A stretch of 64,000 bases of DNA. It comes from Isoperla grammatica (Eukaryota; Arthropoda; Insecta; Plecoptera; Perlodidae). The translations under genes were made by a program, and so were the position numbers. Positions 39,748-52,000 of this stretch are shown here, one piece after another. The notes under the pieces were generated by a model, which had not been told where the DNA came from, did not search any database, and was given only the letters and a program-made list of their open reading frames with translations. Every line of letters begins with the position of its first letter. Positions within the stretch are counted from its first letter, which is position 1. The stretch covers positions 1-64,000 of the forward strand of contig CAMDTW010000408.1 of the NCBI GenBank assembly GCA_945910005.1, written 5' to 3'.

Positions 39748-41482
39748 TGTAACTTCTATAGAAGTTATCGAAATGTGACGAAATGGACAAATTGTGCTTA
39801 TTGGAGCCTGAAACGCTCTAAAACAACGATTTGTGCAATTTGGTTGAAACCCTTAGGAATCCCAGCCGTATGCAAGATTCCTCTTAAAACTGGAAGTTTG
39901 TGGTAGATAGACTAAAATCAGCCAATTTCTATATTTATTGCAAATTTTAACCAAAAACGACGAAAAAACTTTATTTATGCATTTTCATTATACTCTTGAA
40001 GAATGCAGCCTATAATTCTTATTTTTCAACGGAGGGTGTAACTTCTATAGAAGTTATCGAAATGTGACGAAATGGACAAATTGTGCTTATTGGAGCCTGA
40101 AACGCTCTAAAACAACGATTTGTCAACTTTGGTTGAAACCCTTAGGAATCCCGGCCGTATGCAAGATTCCTCTTAAAACTGGAAGTTTGTGGTAGATAGA
40201 CTAAAATCAGCCAATTTCTATATTTTATGCATATTTTAACCAAAAACGACGAAAAAACTCAATTTATGCATTTTCATAATACTCTTGAAGAATGCAACCT
40301 ATAATTCTTATTTTTCGACGGAGGGTTTAACTTCTATAGAAGTTATCGAAATGTGACGAAATGGACAAATTGTGCTTATTGGAGCCTGAAACGCTCTAAA
40401 ACAACGATTTGTCAACTTTGGTTGAAACCCTTAGGAATCCCGGCCGTATGCAAGATTCCTCTTAAAACTGGAAGTTTGTGGTAGATGGACTGAAATCAGC
40501 CAATTTCTATTTTTTATGCATATTTTAACCAAAAACGACGAAAAAACTCAATTTATGCATTTTCATTATACTCTTGAAGAATGCAACCTATAATTCTTAT
40601 TTTTCGACGGAGGGTGTAACTTCTATAGAAGTTATCGAAATGTGACGAAATGGACAAATTGTGCTTATTGGAGCCTGAAACGCTCTAAAACAACGATTTG
40701 TCAACTTTGGTTGAAACCCTTAGGAATCCCGGCCGTATGCAAGATTCCTCTTAAAACTGGAAGTTTGTGGTAGATAGACTGAAATCAGCCAATTTCTATT
40801 TTTTATGCATATTTTAACCAAAATCGACGAAAAAACTCAATTTATGCATTTTCATTATACTCTTGAAGAATGCAACCTATAATTCTTATTTTTCGACGGA
40901 GGGTGTAACTTCTATAGAAGTTATCGAAATGTGACGAAATGGACAAATTGTGCTAATTGGAGCCTGAAACGCTCTAAAACAACGATTTGTGCAATTTGGT
41001 TGAAACCCTTAGGAATCCCAGCCGTATGCAAGATTCCTCTTAAAACTGGAAGTTTGTGGTAGATAGACTAGAATCAGCCAATTTCTATATTTTATGCATA
41101 TTTTTACCAAAAACGACGAAAAAACTCAGATTATGCATTTTCATTATACTCTTGAAGAATGCAGCCTATAATTCTTATTTTTCAACGGAGGGTTCACCTT
41201 CTATAGAAGTTATCGAAATGTGACGAAATGGACAAATTGTGCTTATTGGAGCCTGAAACGCTCTAAAACAACGATTTGTCAACTTTGGTTGAAACCCTTT
41301 GGAATCCCGGCCGTATGCAAGATTCCTCTTAAAACTGGAAGTTTGTGGTAGATCGACTGAAATCAGCCAATTTCTATTTTTTATGCATATTTTAACCCAA
41401 AAACGACGAAAAAACTCAATTTATGCATTTTCGTTATACTCTTGAAGAATGCAACCTATAATTCTTATTTTTCGACGGAGGG
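39493..41482 (+). repeat. 10-monomer HOR, partial copy 2
   Basis: Follows copy 1 through GGATGGACTG near 40485, CCAAAATCGACG near 40822 and GGGTTCACCTTC at 41192. Copies 1 and 2 differ more than copies of the 25-mer do, for example CTTTTTGGAGCC / CTCTTTAAC in copy 1 near 36940 against CTTATTGG / CTCTAAAAC in copy 2. From about 41390 single-base insertions begin, and similarity to copy 1 is lost near 41650. Confidence 0.8.
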
Positions 41483-42937
41483 TGTAATTTGTATAGAAGT
41501 TATCGAAATGTGACGAACATGGACAAATTGTGCTTATTGGAGCCTGAAACGCTCTAAAACAACGATTTGTTAACTTTGGTTGAAACCCTTAGGAATCCCG
41601 GCCGTATGCAAGATTCCTCTTAAAACTGGAAGTTTGTGGTAGATAGACTGAAATCAGCCAATTCCTATTTTTTATGCATATTTTAACCAAAAACGACGAA
41701 AAAACTCAATTTATGCATTTTCATTATACTCTTGAAGGATGCAACATATAATTCTTATTTTTCGACGGAGGGTGTAACTTCTATAGAAGTTATCGAAATG
41801 TGACGAAATGGACAAATTGTGCTTATTGGAGCCTGAAACGCTCACAAAACAACGATTTGTGCAATTTGGGTTGAAACCCTTAGGAACCCAAGCCGTATGC
41901 AAGATTCCTCTTAAAACTGGAAGTTTGTGGTAGATAGACTAAAATCAGCCAATTTCTATATTTTATGCATATTTTAACCAAAAACGACGAAAAAACTCAA
42001 ATTTATGCATTTTCATTATACTCTTGAAGAAAGCAGCCTATAATTCTTATTTTTCAACGGAGGTTGTAACTTCTATAGAAGTTATCGAAATGTGACGAAA
42101 TGGACAATTTGTGCTTATTGGAGCCTGAAACGCTCTTAAACAACGATTTGTCAACTTTGGTTGAAACCCCTTAGGAATCCCAGCCGTATGCAAGATTCCT
42201 CTTAAAAATGGAAGTTTGTGGTAGATAGACTGAAATCAGCAAAGTTCTATTTTTTATGCATATTTTAACCAAAAACGACGAAAAAACTCAATTTCTTGCA
42301 TTTTCATTATACTCTTGAAGAATGCAGCCTATAATTCTTATTTTTCAACGGAGGGTGTAACTTCTATAGAAGTTATCGAAATGTGACGAAATGGACAAAT
42401 TGTGCTTATTGGAGCCTAAAACGCTCTAAAACAACGATTTGTCAACTTTGGTTGAAAACCCTTAGGAATCCCGGGCCGTATGCAAGATTCCTCTTAAAAC
42501 TGGAAGTTTGTGGTAGATAGACTGAAATCAGCCAATTTCTATTTTTTATGCGTATTTTAACCAAAAACGACGAAAAAACTCAATTTATGCATTTTCATTA
42601 TACTCTTGAAGAATGCAACCTATAATTCTTATTTTTCGACGGAGGGGTGTAACTTCGTATAGAAGTTATCGAAATGTGACGAAATGGACAAATTGTGCTT
42701 ATTGGAGCCTGAAACGCTCTAAAACGACGATTTGTCAACTTTGGTTGAAACCCTTAGGAATCCCGGCCGTATGCAAGATTCCTCTTAAGACTGGAAGTTT
42801 GTGGTAGATAGACTGAAATCATCCAATTTCTATTTTTTATGCATATTTTAACCAAAAACGACGAAAAAACTCAATTTATGCATTTTCATTATACTCTTGA
42901 AGAATGCAACCTATAATTCTTATTTTTCGACGGAGGG

Positions 42938-43476
42938 TGTAACTTCTATAGAAGGTGACGAAATGGACAAATTGTGCTTATTGGAGCCTGAAACGCTCTA
43001 AAACAACGATTTGTGCAATTTGGTTGAAACCCTTAGGAATCCCAGCCGTATGCAAGATTCCTCTTAAAACTGGAAGTTTGTGGTAGATAGACTAAAATCA
43101 GCCAATTTCTATATTTTATGCATATTTTAACCAAAAACGACGAAAAAACTCAATTTATGCATTTTCATTATACTCTTGAAGAATGCAGCCTATAATTCTT
43201 ATTTTTGTGACGAAATGGACAAATTGTGCTTATTGGAGCCTAAAACGCTCTAAAACAACGTATTTGTGCAATTTGGTTGAAACCCTTAGGAATCCCAGCC
43301 GTATGCAAGATTCCTCTTAAAACTGGAAGTTTGTGGGTAGATAGAGACTAAAATCAGCCCAATTTCTATATGTTTATGCATATTTTAACCAAAAACGACG
43401 AAAAAAACTCAATTTATGCATTTTCATTATACTCTTGAAGAATGCAGCCTATAATTCTTATTTTTCAACGGAGGGT
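42938..43476 (+). repeat. Deleted monomer pair, left contig, first
   Basis: The 10-bp deletion junction is at 42954/42955 and the 37-bp junction at 43206/43207. Single-base insertions lengthen it to 539 bp. It shows that the left contig end belongs to the same HOR family as the right contig. Confidence 0.85.
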
Positions 43477-44935
43477 GTAACTTCTATAGAAGTTATCGAA
43501 ATGTGACGAAATGGACAAATTGTGCTTATTGGAGCCTGAAACGCTCTAAAAACAACGATTTGTCAACTTTGGTTGAAACCCCTTAGGAATCCCGGCCGTA
43601 TGCAAGATTCCTCTTAAAACTGGAAGTTTGTGGTAGATAGACTGAAATCAGCCAATTTCTATTTTTTATGCATATTTTAACTAAAAACGACGAAAAAACT
43701 CAATTTATGCATTTTCATTATACTCTTGAAGAATGCAACCTATAATTCTTATTTTTCGACGGAGGGTGTAACTTCTATAGAAGTTATTGAAATGTGACGA
43801 AATGGACAAATTGTGCTTATTGGAGCCTGAGAACGCTGTAAAACAACGATTTGTCAACTTTGGTTGAAACCCTTAGGAATCCCGGCCGTATGCAAGATTC
43901 CTCTTAAAACTGGAAGTTTGTGGTAGATAGACTGAAATCAGCCAATTTCTATTTTTTATGCATATTTTAACCAAAAACGACGAAAAAACTCAATTTATGC
44001 ATTTTCATTATACTCTTGAAGAATGCAACCTATAATTCTTATTTTTCGACGGAGGGGTGGTAACTTCTATAGAAGTTATCGAAATGTGACGAAATGGACA
44101 AATTGTGCTTATTGGAGCCTGAAACGCTCTAATAAACAACGATTTGTCAACTTTGGTTGAAAACCCTTAGGAATCCCGGCCGTATGCAAGATTCCTCTTA
44201 AGACTGGAAGTTTGTGGTAGATAGACTGAAATCAGCCAATTTCTATTTTTTATGCATATTTTAACCAAAAACGACGAAAAAACTCAATTTATGCATTTTA
44301 ATTATACTCTTGAAGGAATGCAACCTATAATTCTTATTTTTCGACGCAGGGTGTAACTTTTAATAGAAGTTATCGAAATGTGACGAAATGGACAAATTGA
44401 GCTTATTGGAGCCTGAAACGCTCTAAAACAACGATTTGTGCAATTGGTTGAAACCCTTAGGAATCCCAGCCGTATGCAAGATTCCTCTTAAAACTGGAAG
44501 GTTGTGGTAGATAGACTAAAATCAGCCAATTTCTATATTTTATGCAAATTTTAACCAAAAGCGACGAAAAAACTCAATTTATGCATTTTCATTATACTCT
44601 TGAAGAATGCAGCCTATTATTCTTATTTTTCAACGGAGGGTGTAACTTCTATAGAAGTTATCGAAATGTGACGAAATGGACAAATTGTGCTTAATGGAGC
44701 CTGAAACGGTTCTTAAACAACGATTTGTCAACTTTGGTTGAAACCCTTAGGAATCCCGGCCGTATGCAAGATTCCTCTTAAAACTGGACAGTTTGTGGTA
44801 GATAGACTGAAATCAGCCAATTTCTATTTTTTATGCATATTTTAACCAAAAACACGACGAAAAAACTCAATTTATGCATTTTCATTATACTCTTGAAGAA
44901 TGCAACCTATAATTCTTATTTTTCGACGGAGGGGT

Positions 44936-45467
44936 GTAACTTCTATAGAAGGTGACGAAATGGACAAATTGTGCTTATTGGAGCCTGAAACGCTCTAAAA
45001 ACAACGATTTGTGCAATTTGGTTGAAACCCTTAGGAATCCCAGCCGTATGCAAGATTCCTCTTAAAACTGAAAGTTTGTGGTAGATAGACTAAAATCAGC
45101 CAATTTCTATATTTTATGCATATTTTAACCAAAAACGACGAAAAAACTCAATTTATGCATTTTCATTTATACTCTTGAAGAATGCAGCCTATAATTCTTA
45201 TTTTTGTGACGAAATGGACAAATTGTGCTTATTGGAGCCTGAAACGCTCTTAAAACAACGATTTGTGCAATTTGGTTGAAACCCTTAGGAATCCCAGCCG
45301 TATGCAAGATTCCTCTTAAAACTGGAAGTTTGTGGTAGATAGACAAAAATCAGCCAATTTCTATATTTTATGCATATTTTAACCAAAAACGACGAAAAAA
45401 CTCAATTTATGCATTTTCATTATACTCTTGAAGAATGCAGCCTATAATTCTTATTTTTCAACGGAGG
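44936..45467 (+). repeat. Deleted monomer pair, left contig, second
   Basis: Junctions at 44951/44952 and 45205/45206. It lies about 2.0 kb (seven monomers) after the first pair, whereas the clean right contig has one pair per 7,176 bp. Either a different HOR variant or a misassembly at the contig end. Confidence 0.85.
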
Positions 45468-47424
45468 GTGTAACTTCTATAGAAGTTATCGAAATGTGAC
45501 GAAATGGACAAATTGTGCTTATTGGAGCCTGAAACGCTCTTAAACAACGATTTGTCAACTTTGGTTGAAACCCTTAGGAATCCCGGCCGTATGCAAGATT
45601 CCTCTTAAAACTGGAAGTTTGTGGTAGATAGACTGAAATCAGCCAATTTCTATTTTTTATGCATATTTTAAACTAAAAACGACGAAAAAACTCAATTTAT
45701 GCATTTTCATTATACTCTTGAAGAATGCAACCTATAATTCTTATTTTTCGACGGAGGGTGTAACTTCTATAGAAGTTATCGAAATGTGACGAAATGGACA
45801 AATTGTGCTTATTGGAGCCTGAAACGCTGTAAAACAACGATTTGTCAACTTTGGTTTAAACCCTTAGGAATCCCGGCCGTATGCAAGATTCCTCTTAAAA
45901 CTGGAAGTTTTGTGGTAGATAGACTGAAATCAGCCAATTTCTATTTTTTGCATATTTTAACCACAAACGACGAAAAAACTCAATTTATGCATTTTCATTA
46001 TACTCTTGAAGAATGCAACCTATAATTCTTATTTTTCGACGGAGGGTGTAACTTCTATAGAAGTTATCGAAATGTGACGAAATGGACAAAATTGTGCTTA
46101 TTGGAGCCTGAAACGCTCTAAAAACAACGATTTGTCAACTTTGGTTGAAACCCTTAGGAATCCCGGCCGTATGCAAGATTCCTCTTAAAACTGGAAGTTT
46201 GTGGTAGATAGACTGAAATCAGCCAAATTTCTATTTTTTATGCATATTTTTAACCAAAAACGACGAAAAAACTCAATTTATGCATTTTCATTATACTCTT
46301 GAAGAATGCAACCTATAATTCTTATTTTTTCGACGGAGGGTGTAACTTCTATAGAAGTTATCGAAATGTGACGAAATGGACAAATTGTGCTTATTGGAGC
46401 CTGAAACGCTCTAAAACAACGATTTTGTGCAATTTGGTTGAAACCCTTAGGAATCCCAGCCGTATGCAAGATTCCTCTTAAAACTGGAAGTTTGTGGTAG
46501 ATAGACTAAAATCAGCCAATTTCTATATTTTATGCATATTTTAACCAAAAACGACGAAGAAAAACTCAATTTGTGCATTTTCATTATACTCTTGAAGAAT
46601 GCAGCCTATAATTCCTTGTTTTTCAACGGAGGGTGTAACTTCTATAGAAGTTATCGAAATGTGACAAAATGGACAAATTGTGCTTATTGGAGCCTAAAAC
46701 GCTCTAAAACAACGATTTGTCAACTTTGGTTGAAACCCTTAGAAATCCCGGCCGTATGCAAGATTCCTCTTAAAACTGGAAGTTTGTCGGTACATAGACT
46801 AAAATCAGCCAATTTCTATTTTTTATGCATATTTTAACAAAAAACGACCAAAAAACTCAATTTATGCATTTTCATAATACTCTTTCAGAATTGCACACTA
46901 ACATTATTATTTTTCAACGGTTGGTGTAACTTCTAAAGTAGTTATCGAAATGTGACGAAATGGACAAATTGTGCTTCATTGGAGCCCTGAAACGCTCCTA
47001 AAACAACGATTTGTCAACTTTGGGTTGAAACCCTTAGGAATCCCAGCCGTATGCAAAATTCCTCTTAAAACTGGAAGTATGTGGTAGATAGACTGAAATC
47101 AGCCAATTTCTATTTTTTATGCATATTTTAACCAAAAACGACGAAAAAACTCAATTTGATGCATTTTCGTTATACTCTTGAAGAATGCAACCTATAATTC
47201 TTATTTTTCGACGGAGGGTGTAATTTGTATAGAAGTTATCGAAATGTGACGAAATGGACAAATTGTGCTTATTGGAGCCTGAAACGCTCTAAAACAACGA
47301 TTTGTTAACTTTGGTTGAAACCCTTAGGAATCCCGGCCGTATGCAAGATTCCTCTAAAACTGGAAGTTTGTGGTAGATAGACTGAAATCAGCCAATTTCT
47401 ATTTTTTTATGCATATTTTAACAC

Positions 47425-47624
47425 NNNNNNNNNNNNNNNNNNNNNNNNNNNNNNNNNNNNNNNNNNNNNNNNNNNNNNNNNNNNNNNNNNNNNNNNNNNN
47501 NNNNNNNNNNNNNNNNNNNNNNNNNNNNNNNNNNNNNNNNNNNNNNNNNNNNNNNNNNNNNNNNNNNNNNNNNNNNNNNNNNNNNNNNNNNNNNNNNNNN
47601 NNNNNNNNNNNNNNNNNNNNNNNN
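47425..47624. other. Assembly gap, 200 N
   Basis: Exactly 200 undetermined bases. A round 200 is a common placeholder for a scaffold gap of unknown size, so the true missing length is unknown and may be many kilobases of satellite. Both flanks are the same satellite at nearly the same monomer phase: a T-run followed by ATGCATATTTTAAC occurs on each side. Open frames that run through the Ns are meaningless. Confidence 0.98.
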
Positions 47625-49000
47625 TTTTTTTATGCATATTTTAACCAAAAACGACGAAAAAACTCAATTTATGCATTTTCATTATACTCTTGAAGAATGC
47701 AACCTATAATTCTTATTTTTCGACGGAGGGTGTAACTTCTATAGAAGTTATCGAAATGTGACGAAATGGACAAATTGTGCTTATTGGAGCCTGAAACGCT
47801 CTAAAACAACGATTTGTCAACTTTGGTTGAAACCCTTAGGAATCCCGGCCGTATGCAAGATTCCTCTTAAAACTGGAAGTTTGTGGTAGATAGACTGAAA
47901 TCAGCCAATTCTATTTTTTATGCATATTTTAACCAAAAACGACGAAAAAACTCAATTTATGCATTTTCATTATACTCTTGAAGAATGCAACCTATAATTC
48001 TTATTTTTCGACGGAGGGTGTAACTTTTAATAGAAGTTATCGAAATGTGACGAAATGGACAAATTGAGCTTATTGGAGCCTGAAACGCTCTAAAACAACG
48101 ATTTGTGCAATTGGTTGAAACCCTTAGGATCCCAGCCGTATGCAAGATTTCTCTTAAAACTGGAAGGTTAGTGGTAGATAGACTAAAATCAGCAATTTCT
48201 ATATTTTATTGCAAATTTTAACCAAAAGCGACGAAAAAACTCAATTTATGCATTTTCATTATACTCTTGAAGAATGCAGCCTATTATTCTTATTTTTCAA
48301 CGGAGGGTGTAACTTCTATAGAAGTTATCGAAATGTGACGAAATGGACAAATTGTGCTTAATGGAGCCTGAAACGCTCTAAAACAACGATTTGTCAACTT
48401 TGGTTGAAACCCTTAGGAATCCCGGCCGTATGCAAGATTCCTCTTAAAACTGGAAGTTTGTGGTAGATAGACTGAAATCAGCCAATTTCTATTTTTTATG
48501 CATATTTTAACCAAAAACGACGAAAAAACTCAATTTATGCATTTTCATTATACTCTTGAAGAATGCAACCTATAATTCTTATTTTTCGACGGAGGGTGTG
48601 TAACTTCTATAGAAGGTGACGAAATGGACAAATTGTGCTTATTGGAGCCTGAAACTCTCTAAACAACGATTTGTGCAATTTGGTTGAAACCCTTAGGAAT
48701 CCCAGCCGTATGCAAGATTCCTCTTAAAACTGGGAAGTTTGTGGTAGATAGACTAAAATCAGCCAATTTCTATATTTTATGCATATTTTAACCAAAAAAC
48801 GACGAAAAAACTCAATTTATGCATTTTCATTATACTCTTGAAGATTGCAGCCTATAATTCTTATTTTTGTGACGAAATGGACAAATTGTGCTTATTGGAG
48901 CCTAAAACGCTCTAAAACAACGATTTGTGCAATTTGGTTGAAAACCCTTAGGAATCCCAGCCGTATGCAAGATTCCTCTTAAAACTGGAAGTTTGTGGTA
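47625..49000 (+). repeat. Satellite with dense single-base indels, right of gap
   Basis: Compared with the homologous clean copy about 7.18 kb downstream, this stretch shows CCAATTCTATT near 47907, TTAGGATCCCAG near 48126, GGAAGGTTAGTGG near 48166, ATCAGCAATTT near 48190, GGGTGTGTAAC near 48597, CTCTCTAAACAACG near 48656, TGGGAAG near 48731 and GAAGATTGC near 48840. Indels fade by about 49000, consistent with a contig end whose consensus improves away from the gap. Confidence 0.82.
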
Positions 49001-52000
49001 GATAGACTAAAATCAGCCAATTTCTATATTTTATGCATATTTTAACCAAAAACGACGAAAAAACTCAATTTATGCATTTTCATTATACTCTTGAAGAATG
49101 CAGCCTATAATTCTTATTTTTCAACGGAGGGTGTAACTTCTATAGAAGTTAGCGAAATGTGACGAAATGGACAAATTGTGCTTATTGGAGCCTGAAACGC
49201 TCTAAAACAACGATTTGTCAACTTTGGTTGAAACCCTTAGGATTCCCGGCCGTATGCAAGATTCCTCTTAAAACTGGAAGTTTGTGGTAGATAGACTGAA
49301 ATCAGCCAATTTCTATTTTTTATGCATATTTTAACTAAAAACGACGAAAAAACTCAATTTATGCATTTTCATTATACTCTTCAAGAATGCAACCTATAAT
49401 TCTTATTTTTCGACGGAGGGTGTAACTTCTATAGAAGTTATCGAAATGTGACGAAATGGACAAATTGTGCTTATTGGAGCCTGAAACGCTGTAAAACAAC
49501 GATTTGTCAACGTTGGTTGAAACCCTTAGAATCCCGGCCGTATGCAAGATTCCTCTTAAAACTGGAAGTTTGTGGTAGATAGACTGAAATCAGCCAATTT
49601 CTATATTTTTTGCATATTTTAACCACAAACGACGAAAAAACTCAATTTATGCATTTTCATTATACTCTTGAAGAATGCAACCTATAATTCTTATTTTTCG
49701 ACGGAGGGTGTAACTTCTATAGAAGTTATCGAAATGTGACGAAATGGACAAATTGTGCTTATTGGAGCCTGAAACGCTCTAAAACAACGATTTGTCAACT
49801 TTGGTTGAAACCCTTAGGAATCCCGGCCGTATGCAAGATTCCTCTTAAAACTGGAAGTTTGTGGTAGATCGACTGAAATCAGCCAATTTCTATTTTTTAT
49901 GCATATTTTAACCAAAAACGACGAAAAAACTGAATTTATGCATTTTCATTATACTCTTGAAGAATGCAACCTATAATTCTTATTTTTCGACGGAGGGTGT
50001 AACTTGTATAGAAGTTATCGAAATGTGACGAAATGGACAAATTGTGCTTATTGGAGCCTGAAACGCTCTAAAACAACGATTTGTTAACTTTGGTTGAAAC
50101 CCTTAGGAATCCCGGCCGTATGCAAGATTCCTCTTAAAACTGGAAGTTTGTGGTAGATAGACTGAAATCAGCCAATTTCTATTTTTTATGCATATTTTAA
50201 CCAAAAACGACGTAAAAACTCAATTTATGCATTTTCATTATACTCTTGAAGAATGCAACATATAATTCTTATTTTTCGACGGAGGGTGTAACTTCTATAG
50301 AAGTTATCAAAATGTGACGAGATGGACAAATTGTGCTTATTGGAGCCTGAAACGCTCTAAAACAACGATTTGTGCAATTTGGTTGAAACCCTTAGGAATC
50401 CCAGCCGTATGCAAGATTCCTCTTAAAACTGGAAGTTTGTGGTAGATAGACTAAAATCAGCCAATTTCTATATTTTATGCATATTTTAACCAAAAACGAC
50501 GAAAAAACTCAATTTGTGCATTTTCATTATACTCTTGAAGAATGCAGCCTATAATTCTTGTTTTTCAACGGAGGGTGTAACTTCTATAGAAGTTATCGAA
50601 ATGTGACAAAATGGACAAATTGTGCTTATTGGAGCCTAAAACGCTCTAAAACAACGATTTGTCAACTTTGGTTGAAACCCTTAGAAATCCCGGCCGTATG
50701 CAAGATTCCTCTTAAAACTGGAAGTTTGTGGTAGATAGACTAAAATCAGCCAATTTCTATTTTTTATGCATATTTTAACCAAAAAACGACCAAAAAACTC
50801 AATTTATGCATTTTCATAATACTCTTTCAGAATGCACACTAACATTATTATTTTTCAACGGTTGGTGTAACTTCTAAAGTAGTTATCGAAATGTGACGAA
50901 ATGGACAAATTGTGCTTATTGGAGCCTGAAACGCTCTAAAACAACGATTTGTCAACTTTGGTTGAAACCCTTAGGAATCCCAGCCGTATGCAAGATTCCT
51001 CTTAAAACTGGAAGTATGTGGTAGATAGACTGAAATCAGCCAATTTCTATTTTTTATGCATATTTTAACCAAAAACGACGAAAAAACTCAATTTATGCAT
51101 TTTCATTATACTCTTGAAGAATGCAACCTATAATTCTTATTTTTCGACGGAGGGTGTAACTTCTATAGAAGTTATCGAAATGTGACGAAATGGACAAATT
51201 GTGCTTATTGGAGCCTGAAACGCTCAAAAACAACGATTTGTGCAATTTGGTTGAAACCCTTAGGAATCCCAGCTGTATGCAAGATTCCTCTTAAAACTGG
51301 AAGTTTGTGGTAGATAGACTAAAATCAGCCAATTTCTATATTTTATGCATATTTTAACCAAAAACGACGAAAAAACTCAATTTATGCATTTTCATTATAC
51401 TCTTGAAGAATGCAGCCTATAATTCTTATTTTTCAACGGAGGGTGTAACTTCTATAGAAGTTATCGAAATGGGACGAAATGGAGAATTTGTGCTTATTGG
51501 AGCCTGAAACGCTTTAAAACAACGATTTGTCAACTTTGGTTGAAACCCTTAGGAATCCCGGCCGTATGCAAGATTCCTCTTAAAACTGGAAGTTTGTGGT
51601 AGATAGACTAAAATCAGCCAATTTCTATATTTTATGCATATTTTAACCAAAAACGACCAAAAAACTCAATTAATGCATTTTCATAATACTCTTTCAGAAT
51701 GCACACTAACATTATTATTTTTCAACGGTTGGTGTAACTTCTAAAGTAGTTATCGAAATGTGACGAAATGGACAAATTGTGCTTATTGGAGCCTGAAACG
51801 CTCTAAAACAACGATTTGTCAACTTTGGTTGAAACCCTTAGGAATCCCAGCCATATGCAAGATTCCTCTTAAAACTGGAAGTTTGTGGTAGATAGACTGA
51901 AATCAGCCAATTTCTATTTTTTATGCATATTTTAACCAAAAACGACGAAAAAACTCAATTTATGCATTTTCATTATACTCTTGAAGAATGCAACCTATAA

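Larger units (their letters stand above)
1..47424 (+). repeat. 289-bp satellite array, left contig
   Basis: Uninterrupted head-to-tail array of a 289-bp monomer. The period was measured from successive copies of TGTAACTTCT at 261, 550, 839 and 1128, each 289 apart, and holds exactly over long distances (1-12716 is 44 x 289). All monomers share one orientation; I saw no inverted block, no mobile element and no unique spacer. Base composition of a type A monomer is 101 G+C of 289. The array is organised into several HORs, annotated separately. A structural role at a centromere or pericentromere is inferred from the architecture only; nothing in the sequence proves it. No gene is present anywhere in this stretch. 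Confidence 0.97.
41390..47424 (+). repeat. Satellite with dense single-base indels, left of gap
   Basis: Same monomers, but with frequent extra bases, mostly in homopolymers: TAACCCAAAAAC near 41396, GACGAACATGG near 41516, TTTGGGTTGA near 41868, GGAGGGGTG near 42643, GTGGGTAG near 43333 and AACACGACG near 44851. From TGTAATTT at 41483 to the same mark at 47219 there are 20 monomers. 20 x 289 minus 94 bp of known deletions gives 5,686, but the span is 5,736, a net surplus of about 50 bases. Clean regions keep length to within 1-2 bp over 7 kb. The pattern fits an unpolished contig end. The monomer order also differs from the 25-mer on the other side. Confidence 0.82.

Noticed and set aside
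46532..46837. 101-codon plus-strand frame
   Set aside because: Lies in the indel-rich contig end; extra bases create the longer frame. Homologous clean monomers do not have it.
47370..47693. Frames running through the N block on both strands
   Set aside because: Their length is due to undetermined bases.
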